Source of the DNA: Flavobacteriia bacterium
GTDB lineage: Bacteria > Bacteroidota > Bacteroidia > Flavobacteriales_D > Crocinitomicaceae
Direction of reading: 5' to 3'
NCBI GenBank assembly: GCA_947458955.1
Contig: CANGZT010000009.1
Coordinates: 1-35,555 of the forward strand
DNA: 35,555 nucleotides
This document shows positions 20,089-29,110 of the stretch, one piece after another. Made by a program: the position numbers and the translations under genes. Numbering within the stretch: position 1 is the first letter of the stretch; every line of letters begins with the position of its first letter. The notes beneath the pieces are model-generated. The model was not told the DNA's origin and ran no database searches. It saw nothing but the letters and a program-made list of their open reading frames with translations.

Positions 20089-20937
20089 ATGAAGTATATC
20101 TATTTATCCTTAGCCGTCCTTTTGTTTTCATGTTCTGTTGAAGGTGTGAAAAATGAAAAAGAAGTTATTCCCAATCCAAAAGTCATTAAGTCGGATTTAA
20201 AACAGACTTTTAGTGAAAACAAAACTTTGAAACCAACGAAAATAAAAGATCAAAAATTTTTCGAAAATGGTTTGAAAATCAAATGGTTTAAGCATGGTAA
20301 AGGGGAAGAGATTAATAAGGAGGATGTGATTTTGATTAATTACCAAGTTTTTCTTGAAGATGGTACCTTAGTTGATGGAAATGAACTTCTCTCAAGACCT
20401 AATTTGCCATTTTTGGTTGGCTATGGTATGCAGACAAAGGGTTGGGATATCGCGCTTACTACACTACGCATAGGTGATTTCGTTGAGATTTTTATCCCCT
20501 CTAATTTAGCGAGAGGGAAAGATGGAATCAAAGGTTTAATTCCACCAAATGCAAACAATATCATTCGTTTAAAAGTAGTTAAAAAAATAAATCCTACAAA
20601 CATAATTGATGGTGTAAAAGTTTGGTTACTTGAAGAAAATAAGGCTGAAAATAAACGCGCTAGCGAGCAAAATCAAGTTGAATTTCATTACATGGTTGGA
20701 ACCCCAACAAATCCAAAATACGACATTAGTTACCAAAGAAATAAACCCTTTAAATTGAAGTTTGATGATAAAGGAATTGTTGATGGACTCAAAAAAGGTT
20801 TAATAAATTGTAAAAGATCAGATAAACTATGGATTGTCGTGCCTGCTGAAAAGGCATATGGTACTAAAGGATATTTGGATCTGGTTAAACCGAATGAAAA
20901 ATTATTCTATGACATTTTTGTCATGGAAGTATACTAA
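20089..20937 (+). CDS. Double-FKBP-domain peptidyl-prolyl isomerase lipoprotein
   Basis: Lipobox LLFSC; first FKBP domain with GWDIALTTLRIGDFVEIFIPSNLARG...IPPNANNIIRLKVV, second with GIVDGLKKGLINCKRSDKLWIVVPAEKAYG. Confidence 0.8.
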   Translation: MKYIYLSLAVLLFSCSVEGVKNEKEVIPNPKVIKSDLKQTFSENKTLKPTKIKDQKFFENGLKIKWFKHGKGEEINKEDVILINYQVFLEDGTLVDGNELLSRPNLPFLVGYGMQTKGWDIALTTLRIGDFVEIFIPSNLARGKDGIKGLIPPNANNIIRLKVVKKINPTNIIDGVKVWLLEENKAENKRASEQNQVEFHYMVGTPTNPKYDISYQRNKPFKLKFDDKGIVDGLKKGLINCKRSDKLWIVVPAEKAYGTKGYLDLVKPNEKLFYDIFVMEVY

Positions 20938-21054
20938 TTTTACTACGATTTTTGTATATTTGGGCTTCTTCCTAAATTCTTAAGGAAGAAATAAATAGTT
21001 AAAATGCTAAATACAAGTAAATTTCAGTCTTTTTTACTTGATAAATAGATATAT

Positions 21055-22080
21055 ATGAGAAAAGTACTTTTAGGTTTATTGATTGTTTCATCTTTTTATG
21101 GATTCTCCCAAAAACATAGAACAATCAATACCGAAGAAGATTTAATCTTTGACACGGATCAAGAAGAGTTTTTTTTAGATAATACTTTTGATGGTATTTT
21201 AAATCATGAAGTACATAGAAAAGTAACACAAGATGAACGTCTCAATTTTTCAATGACTTGGGATAATGATTTTTTATTCGCCTCTAAAAAAAGAAATTCA
21301 ATCGCAAAATTCGAAGATACACTCTGGTTATGTGTCGGAGATTCTCTTTCGAAGGAATTTCGTGTACCTTTCGATGGTTATTTAACTTCTCATTTCGGTC
21401 CTAGACACGGAAGACCACACCACGGTGTTGATATATCTTTGAAAACAGGAGATATGATTTATGCTTCTTGGAGTGGTAAAGTTAGGTATGCTAAGTTTAA
21501 TAAAGGGGGGTATGGTAATTTGGTGGTAATTAGACATTATAATGGTTTAGAGACTTTTTATGCACACTTGAGCAAAATTCTGGTTTTACCTAATCAAGAT
21601 GTAGTCGCTGGTGAGCCAATAGGCTTAGGAGGAAATACGGGAAGATCTTTTGGGCCTCACTTACATTTTGAAGTTCGTTTCTATGATATTCCAATCAACC
21701 CTGAACATATAATTGATTTTGCGAAGAAAGATGTAAAAGATCAGAATGTATTGGTTCACAAAGATTTATTTAAAGTGCATTTACCGGGTGAGCAACCTAA
21801 AATTGAATTTCCTGAAAATCAGGAAGAAGAACATGATCATAGTGTAGAAGCGGGTGATGTTTTAGCTGGAGTCGCTTTACCCGTTGCTGAGAAATTGAGT
21901 GTTTCAGAAAATAAATCAGTTGCTCCCAAAGAATTTAGAAAATATCACAGAGTACGATCTGGTGATAACTTATCTAAAATTGCAAATCAATACGGAACTA
22001 CTTTAGATAAAATTTGTGATCTAAATGGTATTAAAACCAACAAAACAATTGATGTTGGTCAAATGATTCGTGTGAAATAA
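21055..22080 (+). CDS. M23 (LytM) peptidoglycan endopeptidase with C-terminal LysM
   Basis: HFGPRHGRPHHGVDISLKTG and GPHLHFEVR metal-binding motifs; C-terminal YHRVRSGDNLSKIANQYGTTLDKICDLNGI LysM. Confidence 0.95.
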   Translation: MRKVLLGLLIVSSFYGFSQKHRTINTEEDLIFDTDQEEFFLDNTFDGILNHEVHRKVTQDERLNFSMTWDNDFLFASKKRNSIAKFEDTLWLCVGDSLSKEFRVPFDGYLTSHFGPRHGRPHHGVDISLKTGDMIYASWSGKVRYAKFNKGGYGNLVVIRHYNGLETFYAHLSKILVLPNQDVVAGEPIGLGGNTGRSFGPHLHFEVRFYDIPINPEHIIDFAKKDVKDQNVLVHKDLFKVHLPGEQPKIEFPENQEEEHDHSVEAGDVLAGVALPVAEKLSVSENKSVAPKEFRKYHRVRSGDNLSKIANQYGTTLDKICDLNGIKTNKTIDVGQMIRVK

Positions 22081-22087
22081 TAAATCG

Positions 22088-22867
22088 ATGCGCGCGCTAT
22101 TTAATTTTCTCTTTATAACTTTCATACTTTCCGCTTGTTCTGAGTACGCTAGGGTAGTAAAATCAGATGATTATGAGAGAAAATATATACTTGCTAATGA
22201 GTTTTTTGCTGATAGAAGTTTCGTAAAGGCAATAAATTTATACGAACAAGTCTACCAAAGAAATCCAAAAAATAGCCAAGGAGAAAAAGCGTATTTTAAC
22301 CTAGCAGAGTCAAATTTTAATTTAGGTGACTACCTGATGGCATCATATTACTATGCTTCTTTTTCTGAAAAATTTCCAGAAAGTATAAAATGCGAAGAAG
22401 CTGCGTTTAAAAATTTGATTTGTTTAATTAAAGATACTCCTAAATACTCCTTAGATCAATCAGAGACTAATATAGCTTTAAACGAAATTCAACTTTTTAT
22501 ATACAAATTTCCAAGATCAATCAAAATGGATTCTTGTAATGCTATGATGGATCAATTAAGAGGTCGGCTTGAACTAAAAGATTTTGAGTCGGTTAAGTTG
22601 TATGATAAAACTGAAAATTACATTTCTGCTGTCACAACGGCTGAAACATTCATTAAGGATTATCCCACTTCTAAATTCAAAGAAAAAACCTATGAAATAT
22701 TAATTCGCAATTCTTATTTGCTTGCAGTTAATAGTGTAGAAGAGAAAAAAATAGATAGAATTGCTAAAACTATCGAAAGATATAATAACTTTGTCATTGA
22801 GTTTCCTTCAAGTGAATTAAATTTTCAATTATCTGAGAAAATTGCTAAATTGAAGAAAATTATTTAA
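22088..22867 (+). CDS. bamD: Outer membrane protein assembly factor BamD-like lipoprotein
   Basis: Lipobox FILSAC, TPR region KAINLYEQVYQRNPKNSQGEKAYFNLAESNFNLGDYLMASYYYASFSEKFPES. Confidence 0.88.
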   Translation: MRALFNFLFITFILSACSEYARVVKSDDYERKYILANEFFADRSFVKAINLYEQVYQRNPKNSQGEKAYFNLAESNFNLGDYLMASYYYASFSEKFPESIKCEEAAFKNLICLIKDTPKYSLDQSETNIALNEIQLFIYKFPRSIKMDSCNAMMDQLRGRLELKDFESVKLYDKTENYISAVTTAETFIKDYPTSKFKEKTYEILIRNSYLLAVNSVEEKKIDRIAKTIERYNNFVIEFPSSELNFQLSEKIAKLKKII

Positions 22868-22888
22868 AATCTTAATTAAATTAAAGAT

Positions 22889-23206
22889 ATGAATTTTAAA
22901 AACACTAATTCTGAGCGTTCTACAGTAACTAGAGACACAATCAACTTCGAAGAAAAAACAGGTAATTTATATGAATCGATTGTTGTTATGTCGAGAAGAT
23001 CTAACCAAATCGCTTCTGAGTTGAAAGAAGAGTTGACTAGTAAACTTCATGAATTTGCATCATCTACAGATAATTTGGAAGAGGTTTTTGAAAATCGTGA
23101 ACAAATTGAAATTTCAAAATATTACGAAAAACTTCCAAAGCCTGTGGCTATTGCAATGAGTGAAATGTTGGAAGATAAAATCAACGTTCGTAAAATTGAA
23201 GAATAA
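22889..23206 (+). CDS. rpoZ: RNA polymerase omega subunit-like protein (Rpb6 family)
   Basis: NLYESIVVMSRRSNQIASELKEEL..., located between bamD and coaBC as in other Bacteroidota. Confidence 0.85.
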   Translation: MNFKNTNSERSTVTRDTINFEEKTGNLYESIVVMSRRSNQIASELKEELTSKLHEFASSTDNLEEVFENREQIEISKYYEKLPKPVAIAMSEMLEDKINVRKIEE

Positions 23207-23211
23207 ATAAA

Positions 23212-24405
23212 ATGAAAGGCAAACGCATCCTTATCGGGATTACTGGAGGTATTGCTGCGTACAAAATTGCTTTTCTGATTAGATTATTAAAAAAACAAGG
23301 GGCAGAAGTCAAATGTATAATGACTCCTGCCTCTTCTGATTTTATCCCCCCGCTTACCATTGCAACCTTATCCGAAAATCCAGCTTATGTTGATTTTTGG
23401 AATAAACAAAATGGGCAATGGACCAATCACGTTGATCTCGGGTTGTGGCCGGATGTATTTATTATTGCTCCACTCACAGCAAATACATTGGCTAAATTAG
23501 CTAATGGTTATTGCGATAATTTGTTGACAGCGACTTATCTGTCAGCAAAATGTCCCGTGATTGTTTCTCCTGCAATGGATTTAGATATGTATGCGCATGA
23601 AACCACGAACAACAATTTGAACAAACTTGCTTCGTATGGAGTACATATAATGCCAGCTGAAGTTGGGGAGCTTGCAAGCGGATTGGTTGGGAAAGGGAGA
23701 ATGGTTGAACCTGAATCTATTGTGAAATATTTAACTGATTTTTTTGTTACACAGAAACAATTTGATGCTAAAACAATCTTAATCACGGCTGGACCAACTT
23801 ATGAATACATTGATCCTGTTAGGTTTATTGGTAATTTTTCTTCAGGCAAAATGGGTTATGCTATTGCAGACGAATTTCTTAAACGTGGAGCTAAGGTGAT
23901 TCTCATAACCGGTCCTACAAATCAAACGTTAGTTCACCCCAATTTAGAAGTAGTCTCTGTAGTAACTGCAGAAGAAATGTTCGAATTTGTCAGGTCTCGT
24001 TGGGTAGAGGCTAATGTAGGTGTTTTTAGTGCAGCTGTTGCAGATTACAGGCCAGAGCAAATGGAAACATCTAAAATCAAAAAGAAAGACGATAAAATCA
24101 CGATTAATTTAGTTAAGAATCCGGATATTCTTGCATGGGCTGGTAAAAACAAAACAAAAGACCAATTTCTAGTTGGCTTTGCCTTGGAAACCAACAATGC
24201 CCTAGAATATGGTAAAAATAAATTAAAGCTCAAAAATCTAAATGCGATTGTAATTAATTCTCTTGCTGATCCTGGTGCTGGTTTTGCTGCTGATACCAAT
24301 AAGATTTCAATTCTATCAGAAGACGAGCAATTGCTTGATTTTGATTTGAAGTCCAAAGCGGATGTAGCAGTTGATATTGTGAATTTTATTAATACTAAAC
24401 AATAA
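23212..24405 (+). CDS. coaBC: Bifunctional phosphopantothenoylcysteine decarboxylase / phosphopantothenate-cysteine ligase
   Basis: GKRILIGITGGIAAYKIAFLIRLLKK, APLTANTLAKLANGYCDNLL, ITAGPTYEYIDPVRFIGNFSSGKMG. Confidence 0.97.
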   Translation: MKGKRILIGITGGIAAYKIAFLIRLLKKQGAEVKCIMTPASSDFIPPLTIATLSENPAYVDFWNKQNGQWTNHVDLGLWPDVFIIAPLTANTLAKLANGYCDNLLTATYLSAKCPVIVSPAMDLDMYAHETTNNNLNKLASYGVHIMPAEVGELASGLVGKGRMVEPESIVKYLTDFFVTQKQFDAKTILITAGPTYEYIDPVRFIGNFSSGKMGYAIADEFLKRGAKVILITGPTNQTLVHPNLEVVSVVTAEEMFEFVRSRWVEANVGVFSAAVADYRPEQMETSKIKKKDDKITINLVKNPDILAWAGKNKTKDQFLVGFALETNNALEYGKNKLKLKNLNAIVINSLADPGAGFAADTNKISILSEDEQLLDFDLKSKADVAVDIVNFINTKQ

Positions 24406-24475
24406 CTTTCCTTTTTTTCTTTTTCCTTGTATTTTGGAAAATATCTGTCTATTTTTAATCTGAAATTATTTTTTC

Positions 24476-25381
24476 ATGAAGAAGATTCTTACTTGTTTAA
24501 TTTCTTTCTTTTTAATTGTTTTTGTTTCAGGTCAAGAACTTAATTGTAAGGTAGATGTGTTGGCTGATGCAAAAGTTGTTCTTAGTTCTACAGATAAAGA
24601 GGTGATAGAACAATTGAAACAATCTATGAATGACTTTATGAATAATACAAAATGGACTAAAGATAAATTTGCGACGGAGGAACGGATCAATTGTGTTTTA
24701 CAATTCCAGATAACAAGCATGCCATCTCCAGGTATTTTTTTAGGAACGATTCAGGTACAGTGTTCTAGACCCGTGTTTAATAGTGCCTATAATACAACTT
24801 TGTTAAATATAGCAGATCAGGATGTTACTATCCCTTTTCAAAGAAATACAGTGTTGCTATATACACCAAATCAGTTTCGGGACAATTTGACTTCAGTCCT
24901 TGCTTACTATGCATATTTGATTCTAGGTATGGATTATGATTCTTTTTCGCTTAAAGGAGGTTCTGTATATTTTGTTGAAGCACAGCAAATAGTTACTAAT
25001 GCGCAATCTGCTGGTTTTTCAGGTTGGATGTCGAATGAAACATCGAAAAAAAATAGATATTGGATCATTGATAATGTACAACAACAGTTGTTTGAACCTT
25101 TGAGAGAATGTAATTATGAATACCATCGTAAAGGGCTTGATAGATTGTATGATAACAAAATTGAGGCTAAAAAAGCAATCTTCGGAGCACTAGATAAATT
25201 AACAAAAATTGCTAGTTCTAGACCGAGCAGTATTAACGTAACCAATTTTGTTCAGTCTAAATCACAAGAGATTAAAAATTTATATTTTGATGCGTCTCAA
25301 CAAGAAAAAATAGATATGGTCAATCTTCTCAAAAAGTTAGACCCTGTCAATGCTTCTAAATACCAAGAAATTCTAAATTAA
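24476..25381 (+). CDS. DUF4835 family secreted protein
   Basis: Signal peptide then QELNCKVDVLADAKVVLSSTDKEVIEQLKQSMNDFMNNTKWTKDKF; position between coaBC and recN. Confidence 0.87.
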   Translation: MKKILTCLISFFLIVFVSGQELNCKVDVLADAKVVLSSTDKEVIEQLKQSMNDFMNNTKWTKDKFATEERINCVLQFQITSMPSPGIFLGTIQVQCSRPVFNSAYNTTLLNIADQDVTIPFQRNTVLLYTPNQFRDNLTSVLAYYAYLILGMDYDSFSLKGGSVYFVEAQQIVTNAQSAGFSGWMSNETSKKNRYWIIDNVQQQLFEPLRECNYEYHRKGLDRLYDNKIEAKKAIFGALDKLTKIASSRPSSINVTNFVQSKSQEIKNLYFDASQQEKIDMVNLLKKLDPVNASKYQEILN

Positions 25382-27039
25382 TGCTAAGTTCTATTGTAGT
25401 TCAAAATTTTGCTCTAATTGATCGTTTAACTTTAAATTTTAATAAAGGGTTTACGGTAATTACGGGTGAAACTGGTTCTGGTAAATCGATATTATTAGGT
25501 GCATTGAACCTAATATTAGGTGAACGAGCAGATTATTCGGTGATTCGTGATAAATCTATAAAAACCATCGTTGAGGCTAATTTCGATATTCAGAAATATA
25601 ATCTCAAGAATTTTTTTGATGAAAATGAACTTGATTATTTGGAGGAGACGATTGTAAGAAGGGAAATTACAGCCCAAGGAAAATCAAGGGCTTTTATCAA
25701 TGATACCCCAGTCTCATTATCGGTTTTAAAAGATTTTTCAGAGAGAATGATCAATATTCATTCGCAACACCAAACGATTGAGTTAAGAGATAGTCATTTT
25801 CAATTGGACTTACTTGATACATTAGCTGATTCAGTTTCACTCAGAAATGAATATACTACATTATTTAATCAATGGAGAAAAAATACAAAGGAAGTTAGTA
25901 ATCTAATTGAATTGCGGTCTAAATTGTTGTTAGATGCTGACTACAATGCGTTTCAAGCAAATGAGCTTGCTGAACTAAACCTTGAAAAAGAAGATTACTC
26001 TAAGATTGAAAATGAATTAAATCAACTTGAACATGCTGAGGAGATACAACAGTCTTTTGGGTATATCATAGAAGTTCTATCACAAGAAGGAACTTCTGGA
26101 AATGTACTTGACACTTTCATTTCTTTGAAAGCAAAAATGGATAGAGTAGCGAGTTTACACCCGGATCTTTATACATTAGGTGAAAGAATTAAAAGCGTTT
26201 ACATTGAAATAAAAGATATTGGTGAGGAAGCAATTACAGGATTAGATTCTATAAATGCTGATCCGAATCAATTACTTGCTTTAAACTCTAAATTAGATAA
26301 GTTCAATCAGGCGTTACGAAAACACAATGTGAATTCTCAGGCTGAGTTACTCCAAATTTTTGAAAAATTTAATCACAGTCAAACCAATATAGAAGAGATT
26401 GATTTGCAAATTTTAGAGTTGGAGAAGTTAGTAGAGATTTTGCAAAAACAAGTGTTTGAAAAGGCAACGGAATTAGAATTAAAAAGACAAAAAGCGATTC
26501 AAGATATTGAAAATGAAGTGGTGGGTTTACTTGAAGAATTAAAGTTGCCAGATTCAAGATTTGTTATACAACTTTCTAATTTAGAACATTTGACGAGTAA
26601 AGGTAGAAATGAGGTACATATTTTATTTACAGCGAATAAAGGAATGGAGCCCAAGTCTATTGAAAAAGCGGCTAGTGGTGGTGAACTTTCACGTTTGATG
26701 TTGGCACTTCAGTATTTGCTTTCAAAAAGAAAACAGTTACCTACAATTATTTTTGATGAAATAGATACAGGGGTGTCTGGAGAAGTAGCACAAAGAATTG
26801 GAAATCTTCTTGCTAAAATGGGGGAAAAAATGCAGTTGTTAGCTATAACACATTTACCACAAGTTGCAGGCAGAGGACAATTTCATTGGAAAGTACAAAA
26901 ATCACATATTGATGAAAAGACCTTAACTCAAGTACTTATTTTAGATGAAAAACAGCGAGTAGAAGAGATTGCGCGATTAATGAGTGGTGATAATATAAAT
27001 AAAGCAGCATTAGAAAATGCTAAGGCTTTAATGAATTGA
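25381..27039 (+). CDS. recN: DNA repair protein RecN
   Basis: GFTVITGETGSGKSILLGALNLILGERAD, coiled coil, AASGGELSRLMLALQ, IIFDEIDTGVSGEVAQRIG. Confidence 0.97.
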   Translation: MLSSIVVQNFALIDRLTLNFNKGFTVITGETGSGKSILLGALNLILGERADYSVIRDKSIKTIVEANFDIQKYNLKNFFDENELDYLEETIVRREITAQGKSRAFINDTPVSLSVLKDFSERMINIHSQHQTIELRDSHFQLDLLDTLADSVSLRNEYTTLFNQWRKNTKEVSNLIELRSKLLLDADYNAFQANELAELNLEKEDYSKIENELNQLEHAEEIQQSFGYIIEVLSQEGTSGNVLDTFISLKAKMDRVASLHPDLYTLGERIKSVYIEIKDIGEEAITGLDSINADPNQLLALNSKLDKFNQALRKHNVNSQAELLQIFEKFNHSQTNIEEIDLQILELEKLVEILQKQVFEKATELELKRQKAIQDIENEVVGLLEELKLPDSRFVIQLSNLEHLTSKGRNEVHILFTANKGMEPKSIEKAASGGELSRLMLALQYLLSKRKQLPTIIFDEIDTGVSGEVAQRIGNLLAKMGEKMQLLAITHLPQVAGRGQFHWKVQKSHIDEKTLTQVLILDEKQRVEEIARLMSGDNINKAALENAKALMN

Positions 27040-27046
27040 TAATTAC

Positions 27047-27445
27047 ATGAGAAAAAATATAATAACAACGTCTTTATTTTTAATTGTAACCTCAATTGTT
27101 TTGGGTGCTTTTGGTGCGCATGCTTTGGAGAAAGTTATCAAAGAAGCAGATAAACTTCATACTTTTGAAGTAGGGGTAAGGTATCAAATGTACGGAGGTC
27201 TCGGTTTATTACTTTTAGGAGCTATATACGATTATTTTCCGTTTAGCTTAAAAGCAGTTTATCGTTTACAAACGATTGGAATTTTGTTGTTTTCGCTTTC
27301 AATTTATGGATTGGTATTAACACCTTTGTTAGGTTTAAAATTGAAAATGGTTTTTGGTCCATTAACTCCCATAGGCGGATTGTTATTAATCATTGGTTGG
27401 GCTGTTTTGTTGGTTAAACACCTAAAAAGTAAGTATAATGAGTAA
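27047..27445 (+). CDS. DUF423 family membrane protein
   Basis: IVLGAFGAHALEKVI...LHTFEVGVRYQMYGGLGLL...FGPLTPIGGLLLIIGW. Confidence 0.93.
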   Translation: MRKNIITTSLFLIVTSIVLGAFGAHALEKVIKEADKLHTFEVGVRYQMYGGLGLLLLGAIYDYFPFSLKAVYRLQTIGILLFSLSIYGLVLTPLLGLKLKMVFGPLTPIGGLLLIIGWAVLLVKHLKSKYNE

Positions 27446-28220
27446 ATTATCAATTACGATTTTAGGTTCTGGTACTTCTCAAGGAGTTCCTGTAATTGCC
27501 TGTGATTGCCATGTTTGTACATCTAAAAATGCGTATGATAAACGCTTACGTGCTTCCATCTTGGTGAATTTTAATGGGGAGAATTTTGTAGTCGATGCTG
27601 GACCTGATTTTCGATATCAAATGCTAAGAGCAAATGTGAAATCCTTAAGAGGTGTTTTGTTTACCCATGAACACAAAGACCACATTGGTGGTTTGGATGA
27701 TGTGCGCGCCTTTAATTTCAGAGAGTCAAGAGATATGGAGGTCTTTTGTACGAAAAACGTAGAAATAGCGCTTCATCGTGAATACCATTACGTTTTTTCG
27801 GAAGAACGTTACCCAGGAATTCCAATGATCAATATAAATAATATCGATTTACTCCCTTTTGAATTACCTGGAGGGTTACCTGTAGTTCCTATCCGTGTAA
27901 TGCATTACAAAATGCCTGTAACCGCATTTCGTTTTTGTGATTTTACCTACATAACAGATGCTAAAACAATAGAAGATAAAGAAATAGATAAAATAAAAGG
28001 CACTAAGATTTTAGTTGTTAATGCGCTTAGATTAGCGGAGCACATCTCTCATTTTAACTTGTCTGATGCATTGAGTTTGATTCAAAAAATTGCTCCCGAA
28101 CGTGCGTATTTGACACATATTTCACATCTGTTTGGATCGCATGACGAGATTAAAGCGCTTTTACCGGCAAATGTATTTCCAGCTTATGATGGGTTAACCA
28201 TTGAATTAGAAGTGGCATAA
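27438..28220 (+). CDS. MBL-fold metallo-hydrolase (PhnP-like)
   Basis: ILGSGTSQGVPVIACDCHVC, FTHEHKDHIGGLDDVRAF, LTHISHLFGSHDE. Confidence 0.92.
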   Translation: MSKLSITILGSGTSQGVPVIACDCHVCTSKNAYDKRLRASILVNFNGENFVVDAGPDFRYQMLRANVKSLRGVLFTHEHKDHIGGLDDVRAFNFRESRDMEVFCTKNVEIALHREYHYVFSEERYPGIPMININNIDLLPFELPGGLPVVPIRVMHYKMPVTAFRFCDFTYITDAKTIEDKEIDKIKGTKILVVNALRLAEHISHFNLSDALSLIQKIAPERAYLTHISHLFGSHDEIKALLPANVFPAYDGLTIELEVA

Positions 28221-28254
28221 ATTTCGAAAATAAGCAAGAATTAATCAAATAATA

Positions 28255-28266
28255 GTACATTTGTAC
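28255..28266 (+). promoter_or_regulatory. Candidate fabI -7 element (TACATTTG) inside inverted repeat GTACA-TT-TGTAC
   Basis: Matches TAnnTTTG; no clean TTG at the expected -33 spacing. Confidence 0.4.
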
Positions 28267-28287
28267 AAAGCTAAATGCTAGAAAACT

Positions 28288-29103
28288 ATGGCAAATAATT
28301 TATTAAAAGGTAAAAGAGGAATTATTTTTGGCGCTTTAAATGAGCAATCTATCGCTTGGAAAGTAGCTGAAAGAGCACACGAAGAGGGTGCTCAATTTGT
28401 ATTGACTAACGCTCCTATCGCAATGAGAATGGGAGAAATTAATAATCTTGCTGAAAAAACAGGAAGTCAAATTATTCCTGCTGATGCTACAAGTGTTGAA
28501 GATTTAGAAAACTTGTTTACTCAAGCAATGGAGATTTTAGGTGGAAAAATTGATTTCGTTTTACACTCAATCGGAATGTCTCCAAACGTTCGTAAGGGAA
28601 AGCATTATACAGAAAATGATTACAAATTCTATGCGCAAACCATGGATGTTTCTGCCATTTCTTTACACAAAACGTTAGCAACAGCTTACAAATTAGATGC
28701 AATCAATGAATGGGGGTCGGTAGTAGCTTTAACGTATATTGCTGCACAACGTATTTTCCCTGATTACAACGATATGGCTGACGCGAAGTCTTTGCTAGAA
28801 TCGATTACGCGTTCTTTCGGTTACCACTATGGTATCAAGAAAAAAGTACGTGTGAACACAATTTCTCAATCTCCAACGGTAACTACTGCTGGTCAAGGAA
28901 TCAAAGGATTTACTGAATTTATTAATTTCTCAGAACAAATGTCTCCACTTGGAAATGCAGGAGCTATTGATTGTGCGAATTATACAATCTCTATGTTCTC
29001 TGATTTAACGAAGTACGTTACGATGCAAAACTTATTCCACGATGGAGGTTTCTCTAATACGGGAGTAACTCAACAAGTAATTGACAAATTCGGAGACGAA
29101 TAA
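28288..29103 (+). CDS. fabI: Enoyl-[acyl-carrier-protein] reductase (NADH) FabI
   Basis: GKRGIIFGALNEQSIAWKVAERAHEEGAQFVLTNAP, FVLHSIGMSPN, YNDMADAKSLLESITRSFGYHYG, FHDGGFSNTG. Confidence 0.96.
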   Translation: MANNLLKGKRGIIFGALNEQSIAWKVAERAHEEGAQFVLTNAPIAMRMGEINNLAEKTGSQIIPADATSVEDLENLFTQAMEILGGKIDFVLHSIGMSPNVRKGKHYTENDYKFYAQTMDVSAISLHKTLATAYKLDAINEWGSVVALTYIAAQRIFPDYNDMADAKSLLESITRSFGYHYGIKKKVRVNTISQSPTVTTAGQGIKGFTEFINFSEQMSPLGNAGAIDCANYTISMFSDLTKYVTMQNLFHDGGFSNTGVTQQVIDKFGDE

Positions 29104-29110
29104 GAATCGT

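Noticed and set aside
22868-22888. Near-palindrome AATCTTAATTAAATTAAAGAT upstream of rpoZ
   Set aside because: AT-only-like imperfect symmetry in a 21-bp gap; insufficient support.
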